DNA of 48,842 nucleotides from Zoogloea sp. (GCF_023150065.1 NZ_JAKLLN010000030.1:1-48842); one strand, 5' to 3'. Counted from the first letter of the stretch, positions 7,718 to 16,522 are shown. A program made the numbers and translations. The notes: a model not told the origin generated them from the letters alone.

Positions 7718-8734
7718 ATGACTTCTCCCCGCCCCATCGAGCTGGTCTGCCCTGCCGGCAGCCTGCCCGCCCTCAAGACGGCCATCGACCACGGCGCCGA
7801 CTGCGTCTACCTCGGTTTCAAGGACGCCACCAACGCCCGCAACTTCAGCGGTCTCAACTTTGACGACAAGGCCATGGCCGAGGGTGTGCGCTACGCCCAC
7901 GACCGGGGCCGCAAGGTGCTGCTGACCCTCAACACCTACCCGCAGACCGACAACTGGCAGCGCTGGACCGGCGCCGTCGACCGGGCCGCGGCCTTCGGCA
8001 TCGACGCCGTGATCCTGGCCGACCCGGGCCTGATGGCCTACGCCCGCAAGGCCCACCCCGGCCTGCGCCTCCACCTGTCGGTGCAGGGCTCGGCCACCAG
8101 CTACGACGCCATCAACTTCTACCACGAGCACTTCGGCATCTCCCGGGCGGTGCTGCCCCGGGTGCTGTCCCTGGCCCAGGTGGAACAGGTCATCGCCAAC
8201 ACCCCGGTGGAGATCGAGGTCTTCGGCTTTGGCGGCCTGTGCGTGATGGTGGAGGGGCGCTGCGCCCTGTCGGCCTACGCCACCGGCGAATCCCCCAACT
8301 GCGACGGTGCCTGCTCGCCCGGCAAGCACGTGCGCTGGGAACAGACCCCGAAAGGCATGGAGACGCGCCTCAACGGCATCCTCATCGACCGCTTCGCCGA
8401 CGGCGAGCGGGCCGGCTACCCGACCCTGTGCAAGGGCCGCTTCGAGGTCAACGACGAGACCTACTACGCCATCGAGGAACCCACCAGCCTCAACACCCTG
8501 GAACTGCTGCCCGAGTTGGCCCGCATCGGCGTGCGCGCCATCAAGATCGAAGGTCGCCAGCGCAGCCCGGCCTACGTGAGCCAGGTCACCCAGGTGTGGC
8601 GCGCCGCCATCGACCGGGTGCTGGCCGGCCCGGCCGAGCCCTTCCGCGTCGAACCGGCCTGGATGGCCGAACTCAACAAGGTCTCCGAAGGCCAGAGCCA
8701 CACCCTTGGCGCCTACTACCGCCCCTGGAAATAA
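7718..8734 (+). CDS. ubiU: O2-independent ubiquinone hydroxylation protein UbiU
   Basis: A 338-residue U32-peptidase-family protein that with UbiV hydroxylates the ubiquinone ring without oxygen, using prephenate as the known hydroxyl donor in E. coli. Four cysteines, C175, C182, C199 and C238, have the spacing x6, x16, x38, identical to the [4Fe-4S] ligands of E. coli UbiU. Opening motif: ELVCPAGSLPALKTAIDHGA. ATG 7718 is chosen over an in-frame ATG at 7658 because the latter lies upstream of the inferred transcript start and would add a tail absent from the family. First gene of a three-gene operon, 5 bp before ubiV. Previously annotated in many genomes as YhbU protease. Confidence 0.95.
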   Translation: MTSPRPIELVCPAGSLPALKTAIDHGADCVYLGFKDATNARNFSGLNFDDKAMAEGVRYAHDRGRKVLLTLNTYPQTDNWQRWTGAVDRAAAFGIDAVILADPGLMAYARKAHPGLRLHLSVQGSATSYDAINFYHEHFGISRAVLPRVLSLAQVEQVIANTPVEIEVFGFGGLCVMVEGRCALSAYATGESPNCDGACSPGKHVRWEQTPKGMETRLNGILIDRFADGERAGYPTLCKGRFEVNDETYYAIEEPTSLNTLELLPELARIGVRAIKIEGRQRSPAYVSQVTQVWRAAIDRVLAGPAEPFRVEPAWMAELNKVSEGQSHTLGAYYRPWK

Positions 8735-8739
8735 GCACG

Positions 8740-9645
8740 ATGAAGATCGCCCTCGGCCCCCTGCTCTACTACTGGCCCCGTCAATCCACCCTGGCCTTCT
8801 ACGCCGACATGGCCGACGCCCCGGTGGACGTCGTTTACCTGGGTGAGACCGTGTGCTCGCGCCGCCACGAGCTGCGCCTGCCCGACTGGCTCGAAGTAGC
8901 CGAGATCCTCACCGCCGCCGGCAAGGAAGTGGTGCTCTCCAGCCAGGTTCTGGTGGAATCCGAGTCCGACCTGAAGACCCTGCGCCGCATCGTCTCCAAC
9001 GGCAACTTCCGCGTCGAAGCCAACGACATGGGAGCGGTGCGCCTGCTCTCCAGCGGCGACGCCCCGGCGCGCAACTGGATCGCCGGGCCCACCCTGAACA
9101 TCTTCAACCCGACCACCCTCGACCTCTTTGCCGACCTCGGCGCCACCCGCTGGGTGGCCCCGCCGGAGATGTCCCGGGCGCAGATCGCCGCCCTGCGCGA
9201 CGGGCTCGGACACGACATGGAAGTGGAGATCTTTGCCCACGGCCGCCTGCCCCTGGCCTACTCGGCCCGCTGCTTCACCGCCCGCCATTACAACCTGCAG
9301 AAGGACACCTGCGAGTTCCGCTGCCTCGAGTTCGCCGACGGCATTCCCCTGAAGACCCGCGAAGGGGCGCCCTTCCTCACGCTGAACGGCATCCAGACCC
9401 AGTCCGCCCAGGTGCACACCCTGCTCGGCGATCTGCCCGCGGTCTGTGCCGAGGGCGTCGACCTGCTGCGCGTCAGCCCCCAGGGCGCCCACACCCCCGA
9501 GATCCTGCAGCTGTTCCGTCAGGCCCTCGACGGTCTCATCCCCCCGGCCGATGCCCTCCACGAAGCCCTGCCCCTGCTGCCCGCCGAGCCCTGCAACGGC
9601 TTCTGGCACGGCCGGCCGGGCGTCGAGCAGCGCGTCCCCAGCTGA
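8740..9645 (+). CDS. ubiV: O2-independent ubiquinone hydroxylation protein UbiV
   Basis: A 301-residue U32-family partner of UbiU. C39, C178, C191 and C195 (C-x12-C-x3-C at the end) match the four [4Fe-4S] ligands of E. coli UbiV in spacing. The start MKIALGPLLYYWPRQSTLAF is typical. Together UbiU and UbiV form a cytoplasmic heterodimer that replaces the oxygen-using hydroxylases when oxygen is absent, which fits nitrate or other anaerobic respiration. It starts 5 bp after ubiU and is followed 20 bp later by ubiT. Confidence 0.95.
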   Translation: MKIALGPLLYYWPRQSTLAFYADMADAPVDVVYLGETVCSRRHELRLPDWLEVAEILTAAGKEVVLSSQVLVESESDLKTLRRIVSNGNFRVEANDMGAVRLLSSGDAPARNWIAGPTLNIFNPTTLDLFADLGATRWVAPPEMSRAQIAALRDGLGHDMEVEIFAHGRLPLAYSARCFTARHYNLQKDTCEFRCLEFADGIPLKTREGAPFLTLNGIQTQSAQVHTLLGDLPAVCAEGVDLLRVSPQGAHTPEILQLFRQALDGLIPPADALHEALPLLPAEPCNGFWHGRPGVEQRVPS

Positions 9646-9665
9646 ACCCCGCGGAGCCCCAGCCC

Positions 9666-10142
9666 ATGAAGATCCCCGCCTTCACTCTCCCCGCCCCCCT
9701 GGCCCGCCTGGGCGCCCACCTGCCCCAGCTGCCGCCCACCCTGGCCCTGGTAGGCGGCCTCAACCTGGCCCTCGACCGGGTGCTGCCCCGCGACACCCTC
9801 GAACCCCTCACCGGCAAGCGCCTGCTGCTCAAGGTCACCGATGCCGGCATGGCCCTGCGCTTCACCCTCACCCCACGGGGCTTCCGCCCACTGTTCGACG
9901 GCCGCGCGCCCGACCTCACCATCTCCGCCACCACCCGCGACTACCTGGCCCTGGCCCTGCGCGAGGAAGACCCGGACACCCTGTTCTTCAGCCGGCGCCT
10001 GCTGATGGAAGGCGAAACCGACCTGGGCCTGCTGGTCAAGAACACGCTGGACGCCGTGGACTGGGACAGCCTCGGCACCCAGCTGGCGCGCTTCCGCCTG
10101 CCCCTGCCCACCGGGCTGCACACGCCGGCCGGCGGGCACTGA
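9666..10142 (+). CDS. ubiT: SCP2-domain accessory protein UbiT
   Basis: A 158-residue protein with one SCP2 sterol-carrier domain (RLLLKVTDAGMALRFTLTPR, then APDLTISATTRDYLALAL and DTLFFSRRLLMEGETDLGL). UbiT binds lipids and is thought to present quinone intermediates to UbiU/UbiV, taking the part that UbiJ plays in air. The sequence RRLLMEGETDLGLLVKNTLD is the family hallmark. Third and last gene of the FNR-type operon. The following gene is on the same strand but about 104 bp away with its own promoter-like sequence. Confidence 0.9.
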   Translation: MKIPAFTLPAPLARLGAHLPQLPPTLALVGGLNLALDRVLPRDTLEPLTGKRLLLKVTDAGMALRFTLTPRGFRPLFDGRAPDLTISATTRDYLALALREEDPDTLFFSRRLLMEGETDLGLLVKNTLDAVDWDSLGTQLARFRLPLPTGLHTPAGGH

Positions 10143-10213
10143 ACGCCCGGCGCCAGGTCGGCCAGCGCCGGCCGCCGCCATGCCGCAGCGCGGCAGAGCC
10201 CGGCTGCTCGGGC

Positions 10214-10219
10214 TAGAAT
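10214..10219 (+). promoter_or_regulatory. Putative -10 of the VanZ-like gene
   Basis: TAGAAT 28-33 bp before the ATG at 10247, in the setting gggcTAGAATggcc that is common before betaproteobacterial genes. No strong -35 is present. Confidence 0.4.
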
Positions 10220-10246
10220 GGCCCCGACGCGCCATTCCCCCAGCCC

Positions 10247-11329
10247 ATGCCTCTTCAACGTCGCAGCTCCCCTCTTGCCGCCTATTTCGCCGCAGCCATC
10301 GGGGTGCTGATCGTCTACGCCTGCCTGCATCCCTTTGCGGGCTGGCGTGATCCGGGCCTGCCGGCCTTCGAGTTCCTGTCGGCCCCATGGCCGCGCTACT
10401 ACACCTGGGTGGACCTGACGGTGAACGTGATCGGCATCGTGCCCTTCAGCTTCGCCCTGGTCTCGGCCCTGCCCGGGCGCCTGCCCCGCGCCGGGGCGGT
10501 GGTACTGGCCGTGTTGCTGACCTTCCTGCTCAGCCTGTCAGTCGAAACCCTGCAGAACTTCCTGCCCAGCCGGGTGCCCTCCAACGTGGATGTGGGCTGC
10601 AACACCCTGGGTGGCCTGCTCGGCGCCCTGGCCGGCGGGCGCTGGGGCGGCCGCCTGTTCGATCCGCGCAGCGGCCTCACCCGCTGGCGGCGCAAACGCA
10701 TCGTCGCTGGCCACCCCGGGGAGATCGGCCTGGTGGTGATGGGCCTGTGGCTGCTCACCCTGCTCACCCCCGAGAACCTGCTCTTTGCCAGCGGCGACCT
10801 GCGCCCGCTGCTGGATCTGCCCACCCCGCTGCAGTTCAACCCGGTGCGCTTCGTCAAGGTGGAGGCCGCCATCGCCGCCTGCCAGCTGCTCGCCGTGGGG
10901 CTGACGGCGCGCTGCATGATGCGCCAGTTCAGCCCCTGGCCCCTGGCACTGCTCGTTCTCCTCGGCCTGGGCGCCAAGACCCTGGCCGCGGCGGCCTTCT
11001 TCTCGCCGGGCGACCCCTTTCACTGGGTCACCCCCGGCGGGCAGCTCGGCCTGGCTGCCGGCGCCGCCCTGCTCGGCGTGAGCCTGCTGCTGCCTGCCCG
11101 CAGCCACGCCATGCTGGCCGGGCTGGCCCTGCTGCTGGGCACGGCCCTGGTCAACCTGGCCCCCGAGAACCCCTTCCTGCCCAGTGACGTCACCCTGATC
11201 CGCCAGGGCAACTTCCTCAATTTCCACGGTCTCACCCAGCTGACCGCCAGCCTGTGGCCCTTCATCACCTTCGCCTATCTTGGCCTGCTTGGCGCCAGCG
11301 CCCCGCGGGACGGCTTTCGCAACCATTGA
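10247..11329 (+). CDS. VanZ-like family membrane protein
   Basis: A 360-residue inner-membrane protein. The first 140 residues carry the VanZ-like signature (WVDLTVNVIGIVPFSFAL, then SLSVETLQNFLPSRVPSNVD and NTLGGLLGAL). About five more hydrophobic segments follow with no recognised domain. VanZ gives teicoplanin resistance in enterococci by an unknown mechanism; in proteobacteria these proteins are common and uncharacterised, so no resistance role is implied. A VanZ domain is usually about 120 residues, so the C-terminal half is an extension. Stands between ubiT and the ferredoxin operon. Confidence 0.82.
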   Translation: MPLQRRSSPLAAYFAAAIGVLIVYACLHPFAGWRDPGLPAFEFLSAPWPRYYTWVDLTVNVIGIVPFSFALVSALPGRLPRAGAVVLAVLLTFLLSLSVETLQNFLPSRVPSNVDVGCNTLGGLLGALAGGRWGGRLFDPRSGLTRWRRKRIVAGHPGEIGLVVMGLWLLTLLTPENLLFASGDLRPLLDLPTPLQFNPVRFVKVEAAIAACQLLAVGLTARCMMRQFSPWPLALLVLLGLGAKTLAAAAFFSPGDPFHWVTPGGQLGLAAGAALLGVSLLLPARSHAMLAGLALLLGTALVNLAPENPFLPSDVTLIRQGNFLNFHGLTQLTASLWPFITFAYLGLLGASAPRDGFRNH

Positions 11330-11355
11330 AAGACGCCACCGGGCGAGCGATTGAT

Positions 11356-11362
11356 TGATAAT
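11356..11362 (+). promoter_or_regulatory. Putative -10 of the ferredoxin-ABC operon
   Basis: TGATAAT ends 47 bp before the ferredoxin ATG, between two gene blocks 80 bp apart. No clear -35 is visible. It is the only promoter-like sequence before the co-directional genes up to about 16.46 kb. Confidence 0.42.
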
Positions 11363-11409
11363 CGCGGACACATTCAGGGCCAGATTTGGCGCCCCCACCC
11401 GGAGACCCC

Positions 11410-11718
11410 ATGAGCTACTTCAAGCACCACGTTTTCTTCTGTTGCAACCAGCGCGCCGAAGGCGAGAGCTGCTGCGCCGCCCAGGGCGCCGTCGAACTGC
11501 AGACCTACGCCAAGGACCGCATCGCCGCCCTCGGCCTCAAGGGCAAGGGCAAGGTGCGCATCAACAAGGCCGGCTGCCTCGACCGCTGCGACGAGGGCCC
11601 GGTGCTGGTGGTGTACCCGGACAACGTCTGGTACACCCTGGTGGACAAGTCCGACGTGGACGAGATCATCTCCGAGCATCTGCAGAATGGCCGCATCGTC
11701 GAGCGCCTGAAGATCTGA
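11410..11718 (+). CDS. Thioredoxin-like [2Fe-2S] ferredoxin
   Basis: A 102-residue protein of the thioredoxin-like ferredoxin family (as in Aquifex Fd4 and the NuoE C-terminal part). Cysteines C11/C12, C21/C22, C56 and C60 provide the expected C-x(9-11)-C and C-x3-C ligand sets (HVFFCCNQRAEGESCC and NKAGCLDRCDEG). Function is likely electron transfer in the cytoplasm; the partner is unknown. ATG 11410 is chosen over 11386 because the fold starts directly with the first strand. It is 2 bp upstream of the alpha/beta hydrolase, so the two are co-transcribed. Confidence 0.87.
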   Translation: MSYFKHHVFFCCNQRAEGESCCAAQGAVELQTYAKDRIAALGLKGKGKVRINKAGCLDRCDEGPVLVVYPDNVWYTLVDKSDVDEIISEHLQNGRIVERLKI

Positions 11719-11720
11719 CC

Positions 11721-12359
11721 ATGGCCACCGAGAACGCTCTCATCCACGGCCCCGCCGGGCAGATCGAGCTGATCATCGACACCCCCGACCACGTGCGCGG
11801 CATCGCCCTGGTGTGTCACCCCCACCCGCTCTTCCACGGTGCCAACACCAACAAGGTGGCCCACACCCTGGCCCGGGTCTTCCGCGACCTGGGCTACGCC
11901 GCCCTGCGCCCCAACTTCCGCGGCGTCGGCAAGAGCGAGGGCGGGCACGACAACGGCATCGCCGAGACCGAGGACATGCTGGCCGTGATCAGCTGGGCCC
12001 AGAGCCGCTGGGGCAGCCTGCCCCTGGCCCTGGGGGGCTTCTCCTTCGGCGCCTACGTGCAGACCCGGGTCGCCGCCCGCCTGGCCGAGGGCGTCACCCC
12101 CGCCGGCCGCATCGTGCTGGTGGGCACTGCCGCCGGCCAGGTGACCGGCGCGCGCAGCTACACCACCCTGCCGGTCCCCGACGACACTCTGGTCATCCAC
12201 GGGGAGAAGGACGAGACCGTCTCCCTCGCCAACGTGATGGAATGGGCCGAACCCCAGGAGCTGCCCGTGGTGGTGGTGCCCGGTGCCGACCACTTCTTCC
12301 ACGGCAAGCTGCACATCATCCGCAAGCTCATCGACCGCGCCTGGGAGCCCCTGCCATGA
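11721..12359 (+). CDS. Alpha/beta hydrolase (COG2945-like)
   Basis: A 212-residue cytoplasmic hydrolase. Opening strand and oxyanion region: ALVCHPHPLFHGANTNKV; nucleophile elbow GGFSFGAY (Ser108); acid region VIHGEKDETV; catalytic histidine in GADHFFHGK. The complete triad suggests an active esterase or related enzyme; the substrate is unknown. Its stop overlaps the ATG of the GST gene (ATGA), implying coupled translation. Confidence 0.87.
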   Translation: MATENALIHGPAGQIELIIDTPDHVRGIALVCHPHPLFHGANTNKVAHTLARVFRDLGYAALRPNFRGVGKSEGGHDNGIAETEDMLAVISWAQSRWGSLPLALGGFSFGAYVQTRVAARLAEGVTPAGRIVLVGTAAGQVTGARSYTTLPVPDDTLVIHGEKDETVSLANVMEWAEPQELPVVVVPGADHFFHGKLHIIRKLIDRAWEPLP

Positions 12360-12964
12360 AACTCGTCGCATCCCTCACCAGCCCCTACGCCCGCAAGATC
12401 CGCGTGGCCCTGGCCGAAAAAGGCCTGCCCTTCAGCCTGGAGGTGGACATCCCGTGGCTGGCCGAAACCTCCGTGCCCGACTACAACCCCCTGGGCAAGG
12501 TGCCGGCCCTGGTGGCCGATGACGGCGAAGTCTGGTACGACTCCCCGGTGATCGCCGAATACCTGGAGACCCTGGGCGGCGCCACCCTGATTCCCGCCGA
12601 CCGGCTGGCCGCCCTGCCGGTGCGCCAGACCGAAGCCCTGGCCGACGGGATCACCGACGCCGCGGTGGCGGCCTTCCTCGAGAGCCGCCGACCCGCCGGG
12701 CAGCAGGACAGCGCCAGCATCGAACGCCAGATCACCAAGATCCACCGCGGCCTGGCGGCCCTCGACCGGCGCCTGGTGGAGCGCAAGGGCATGGCCGGGG
12801 CCAACCTCGGCCTGGGCGACATCGCCGCCGCCTGCGCCCTGGGCTACCTGGACTTCCGCTTCGCCTCGCTGGTGTGGCGCAGCACCCACCCCGAGCTCGC
12901 CGCCTGGGCCGCCGACGTGCTGGCCCGGCCGTCCTTCGTTTCCACCACACCGCCACCGGCCTGA
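12356..12964 (+). CDS. Glutathione S-transferase family protein
   Basis: A 202-residue GST with the thioredoxin-fold half first ([29 protein letters not shown] with the cis-proline, [10 protein letters not shown] for the glutathione carboxylate) and an all-alpha C-terminal half ([18 protein letters not shown]). The likely catalytic residue is Ser/Tyr in SPYARK. Substrate unknown. Overlaps the hydrolase at the start (ATGA) and the ABC ATPase at the end (TGATG). Confidence 0.9.
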   Translation: MKLVASLTSPYARKIRVALAEKGLPFSLEVDIPWLAETSVPDYNPLGKVPALVADDGEVWYDSPVIAEYLETLGGATLIPADRLAALPVRQTEALADGITDAAVAAFLESRRPAGQQDSASIERQITKIHRGLAALDRRLVERKGMAGANLGLGDIAAACALGYLDFRFASLVWRSTHPELAAWAADVLARPSFVSTTPPPA

Positions 12965-13908
12965 TGCCGCTCGAGATCAGCGGCCTCGTCAAACGTTTCG
13001 GCACCGGCCCCGACGCCCGGGAGGTGGTGCGCGGCCTCGACCTCAAGCTCGAGCGGGGCGAGTGCTTCGCCCTCCTCGGGCCCAACGGCGCCGGCAAGAC
13101 CACCACCCTGCGCTGCGCCCTGGGCCTGGCCGAGGCCAGCGTCGGCAGCATCCGGCTGTGCGGCCTGCCCGTGCCCGCCCAGGCCCGGGAGGCCCGCGCC
13201 CGGGTGGGCGTGGTGCCCCAGACCGACAGCCTCGACCCCGACTTCACCTGCGCCGAGAACCTCGTCGTCTTTGCCGGCTACTTCGGCATCCCCGAGCGCG
13301 ACATCCGCCCCCGGGTGCCCGAGCTGCTGGCCTTTGCCGGCCTGGAAGGCAAGGAGAACGCCCGCATCCAGTCCCTATCGGGGGGCATGAAGCGGCGCCT
13401 GACCCTGGCCCGGGCCCTGGTCAACAAGCCCGAGCTGCTCATCCTCGACGAGCCCACCACCGGCCTCGACCCCCAGGCCCGCCACCTCATCTGGGAGCGC
13501 CTGCGCCGTCTTACCGCCGAGGGCACCACCATCCTGCTGACCACCCACTTCATGGACGAGGCCGAGCGCCTGGCCCACCGCCTGGCCATCCTCGACACGG
13601 GCCGCATCCTCGCCCAGGGCAGCCCGCGGGAGGTCATCGCCGCCCACATCGAGCCCCAGGTGGTGGAGGTCTTCGGCGACTGGACCGGCGAAGGCGCCGC
13701 CTCCGGAGCCGCGGCCTGGGCCGCACGCCATGCAGAGGCCCTGAGCCGGCGTTGCGAGATCAGCGGCGAGACGGCCTTCTGCTACACCGACGATGCCGCC
13801 CCCCTGCTCGCCCACCTGGCCCACCAGCCGGGGCTGCGCACCCTGCACCGGCCGGCCAACCTCGAGGACGTCTTCCTCAAGCTCACCGGCCGGGAGCTGC
13901 GGGATTGA
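12964..13908 (+). CDS. ABC-2 type transporter ATP-binding protein (NodI-like)
   Basis: A 314-residue ATPase: Walker [11 protein letters not shown] (about residue 39), Q-loop [13 protein letters not shown], signature LSGGMKRRL (about 138), Walker [15 protein letters not shown] and H-loop [11 protein letters not shown]. About 80 C-terminal residues form a DrrA/NodI-style extension. It powers the ABC-2 permease encoded at 15325-16119. The pair resembles NodI/NodJ exporters, but no nodulation context exists; the cargo is unknown. ATG 12964 overlaps the GST stop, so the earlier open frame is disregarded. The permease is separated from it by a diguanylate cyclase gene, which is unusual. Confidence 0.92.
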   Translation: MPLEISGLVKRFGTGPDAREVVRGLDLKLERGECFALLGPNGAGKTTTLRCALGLAEASVGSIRLCGLPVPAQAREARARVGVVPQTDSLDPDFTCAENLVVFAGYFGIPERDIRPRVPELLAFAGLEGKENARIQSLSGGMKRRLTLARALVNKPELLILDEPTTGLDPQARHLIWERLRRLTAEGTTILLTTHFMDEAERLAHRLAILDTGRILAQGSPREVIAAHIEPQVVEVFGDWTGEGAASGAAAWAARHAEALSRRCEISGETAFCYTDDAAPLLAHLAHQPGLRTLHRPANLEDVFLKLTGRELRD

Positions 13909-13926
13909 GCCCGCTGCCGGCACGCC

Positions 13927-15318
13927 ATGGACAGCCCGGTACCGGACACCTATCCTGAAACGATGTCACAGGGCTTCTCTCCCCTTCCGGACAGCCTCGA
14001 CTGCGCAGCCATCCTGGAGCGGCTGCCGGTAGCCCTCGCCCTCATCGACCCCGGCAACGGCCAGTTCATCCGCAGCAACGAGGCTTTCCGCCAAAACTTC
14101 GGACACCCGGCCCAGCCTTTTCCGGACTGGTGGAAGCGGGTACATGCCTCCCCGCGTCTCCCCGACACCCCGGACATGTGCCCTCCGCCCCCCGACGGCA
14201 ACGCCCGGGACGACATCGAATCGGACATGCTGAGCATCGATGGCAGCCCGCGGCACCTGCGCACCCAGGCACGCCGCCATGGCCACCACCTGCTGCTGTG
14301 CTTCGTCGATCTCACCGACAACGACAGCCGCCAGGATCTGCTGCGCCAGGCCCTGGCCGAAATGGAAGCGCGCTCGGTCACCGACCCCCTCACCGGGCTG
14401 CTGACCCGCCGGCGCCTCGAGGAAGCCTCCCTGAGCGAGATGCACCGCTTCCGCCGCTTCGGCCACCCCATCTCGATAATCATTGCCGACATCGACCACT
14501 TCAAGCACATCAACGACACCCACGGGCACCCGGTGGGCGACCAGGTGCTGATCGAGTTCGCCCTGCGCCTGGCCGGAGAATGCCGCGACCTGGACGTACT
14601 CGGACGCTACGGCGGCGAGGAGTTCGTGGTCCTGCTGCCCAGCACCCCCCTGGCCGGCGCCATCACCCTGGCCGGCAAGCTGCGCCTGGCGGTGTGCCGG
14701 CAGCCTTTTGCCGGAGTCGGGTCGGTCACCGCCAGCTTCGGGGTGGCGGAATGCGTCTCGAAGGAAGACTGGAACGCCTGGCTGACCCGCGCCGACCGCG
14801 CGCTCTACGCCGCCAAACACGCCGGTCGCAACCGGGTCGAGGCGGCCCCCGAAAGCGCCTTCGACGAACGCAGCATCAAGCACCGCAACCGCCTCGACCG
14901 GCTGACCTGGGAGGACGGGCACTGCGTCGGCGATCCGATCATCGACGCCCAGCACCAGAACCTCTTCGAACTGGCCAACCGCCTGCTCAACCTGGTGCGC
15001 GAAGCTGGCCCGCCCGCCGAGATCCACACCACCATCCGGGCCCTGTCCGACGCCACCCGACGCCATTTCCGCGACGAGGAGGCCATCCTCAGCAGCGTCG
15101 CCTACCCGCGCCATGAACAGCACGCCAAGGCCCACCGCGTCCTGTCCGCCAAGCTCGATGCCCTCTCCGGCCAGAGCGCCATGGGCACCCTGCCCACCGG
15201 CAAGCTGATCGAATTCCTGGCCTACGATCTGGTGGATCACCACGCCCTCGGGGCCGACCGGGACTTCATCCCCTGGCTGCGGCGCGGCCCCCGGGACCCG
15301 GCCCCCACCGACGACTGA
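13927..15318 (+). CDS. Hemerythrin-diguanylate cyclase (PAS-GGEEF-Hr)
   Basis: A 463-residue soluble protein: PAS-like domain (about 25-130), short coiled linker, GGDEF domain with GGEEF at 229-233 and the DxDHFKxINDxxGHxxGD core, then a bacteriohemerythrin domain (about 325-455). All seven di-iron ligands can be placed: H343, H380, E384, H399, H403, H439 and D444 (HxxxE, HxxxH, HxxxxD spacings). Fused hemerythrin-cyclases are known to couple oxygen or redox state to c-di-GMP synthesis. The gene sits between ABC ATPase and permease with 18- and 6-bp gaps, so all three are probably expressed together. A second ATG at 13963 would remove 12 residues. Confidence 0.92.
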   Translation: MDSPVPDTYPETMSQGFSPLPDSLDCAAILERLPVALALIDPGNGQFIRSNEAFRQNFGHPAQPFPDWWKRVHASPRLPDTPDMCPPPPDGNARDDIESDMLSIDGSPRHLRTQARRHGHHLLLCFVDLTDNDSRQDLLRQALAEMEARSVTDPLTGLLTRRRLEEASLSEMHRFRRFGHPISIIIADIDHFKHINDTHGHPVGDQVLIEFALRLAGECRDLDVLGRYGGEEFVVLLPSTPLAGAITLAGKLRLAVCRQPFAGVGSVTASFGVAECVSKEDWNAWLTRADRALYAAKHAGRNRVEAAPESAFDERSIKHRNRLDRLTWEDGHCVGDPIIDAQHQNLFELANRLLNLVREAGPPAEIHTTIRALSDATRRHFRDEEAILSSVAYPRHEQHAKAHRVLSAKLDALSGQSAMGTLPTGKLIEFLAYDLVDHHALGADRDFIPWLRRGPRDPAPTDD

Positions 15319-15324
15319 CCCCCA

Positions 15325-16119
15325 ATGCCCCACGCCACTGCCCTCCATTTCGCCCCGCCCCGCCTGTCCCTGCGCTTTCTCGCCGTCTGGCGGCGCAACT
15401 TTCTCGTCTGGAAGAAGCTCGCCCTGCCGTCCATCGTCGGCAACCTGGCCGACCCGGTGATCTACATGCTCGGCCTGGGCTACGGCCTCGGCCTGCTGGT
15501 GCCCGAGGTCGAAGGCGTGTCCTACATCGCCTTCCTGGCAGGTGGCACCCTCGCCTACTCCACCATGAACGCCGCCACCTTCGAGGCCCTGTACTCGGGC
15601 TTCTCGCGCATGCACGTGCAGAAGACCTGGGAGGCCATCATGAACGCCCCCATCGCCCTCGACGACATCGTCGCCGCCGAGCTGGTGTGGGCGGCGTCCA
15701 AGTCCTGTCTGGCCGGGGTGGCCATCCTGGCTGTGATCGCCGCCTTCGGCTTCACCGCCTCCCCCCTGGCCCTGGCCGCCATCCCGGTGGTCTTCCTCAC
15801 CGGCCTGTGCTTTGCCGCCCTCGGCCTGATCATGACCGCCCTGGCGCCGAGCTACGATTTCTTCATGTACTACTTCACCCTGTTCATCACTCCGATGACC
15901 CTGCTCTCGGGGGTGTTCTTTCCCCAGGGTCAGCTCCCCGACAGCGTGCAGCTCATCGCCTCGGCCCTGCCCCTGAGCCACGCCGTCAGCCTCATCCGCC
16001 CCCTGCTGCTGGGCCAGGTGCCGGCCCAGATCGGCCTGCACCTGGGTGTCCTCGCCCTGATCACCGTGCTGGCCTTCTGGCTGGCCCTGGGCCTCACCCG
16101 CCGTCGCCTGCTCAAGTAA
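15325..16119 (+). CDS. ABC-2 type permease (NodJ-like)
   Basis: A 264-residue membrane protein with six hydrophobic segments and the ABC-2 hallmark near the end (MTLLSGVFFPQGQLPDSVQ, then ALPLSHAVSLIRPLLLG). It pairs with the ATPase at 12964-13908 to form an exporter, probably as a homodimer with two ATPases. The closest named relative is NodJ of lipo-chitin oligosaccharide export; in non-symbionts the substrate is unknown. The gene follows the hemerythrin-cyclase by 6 bp and precedes cutA by 3 bp. Confidence 0.9.
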   Translation: MPHATALHFAPPRLSLRFLAVWRRNFLVWKKLALPSIVGNLADPVIYMLGLGYGLGLLVPEVEGVSYIAFLAGGTLAYSTMNAATFEALYSGFSRMHVQKTWEAIMNAPIALDDIVAAELVWAASKSCLAGVAILAVIAAFGFTASPLALAAIPVVFLTGLCFAALGLIMTALAPSYDFFMYYFTLFITPMTLLSGVFFPQGQLPDSVQLIASALPLSHAVSLIRPLLLGQVPAQIGLHLGVLALITVLAFWLALGLTRRRLLK

Positions 16120-16122
16120 GCC

Positions 16123-16461
16123 ATGACCACGCCCGAAGAAACCCTGCTCGTCCTCACCAACCTGCCCGACGCCGACACCGCCAAGGCCGTGGCCCGCCTG
16201 CTGGTGGAACAACGCCTCGCCGCCTGCGTGAACATCCTCGCCCCCTGCACCTCGGTGTATCGCTGGCAGGAGCAGATCGAGAGCGCCGCCGAGGTGCCCA
16301 TGCTGATCAAGACCACCCTGCTGCGCTACCCGGCCCTGCAGGCGACCCTCACCGAGGCCCACCCCTACGAACTTCCCGAGATCATCGCGATCCCACTCCA
16401 CAAGGGCCTGCCCGCCTACCTGGCCTGGATCGGCGCCGAGACCGTCGAACACCTGCCCTGA
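16123..16461 (+). CDS. cutA: Divalent-cation tolerance protein CutA
   Basis: A 112-residue CutA1-family protein, normally a very stable trimer of ferredoxin-like folds. Typical parts: EERLAACVNI-like stretch EQRLAACVNILAPCTSVY, RWQEQIESAAEVPMLIKTT and HPYELPEIIAIPL. Its link with copper tolerance in E. coli is partly due to the neighbouring dsbD, and here too dsbD follows directly (61 bp later), a conserved arrangement. Last gene of the tight run starting at the ferredoxin. Confidence 0.95.
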   Translation: MTTPEETLLVLTNLPDADTAKAVARLLVEQRLAACVNILAPCTSVYRWQEQIESAAEVPMLIKTTLLRYPALQATLTEAHPYELPEIIAIPLHKGLPAYLAWIGAETVEHLP

Positions 16462-16522
16462 TCCATCGATTCTTGATCCATCCGGGTGCCGCCCCCCTGC
16501 GGTGCCCCGTAAACTGCCGTCC

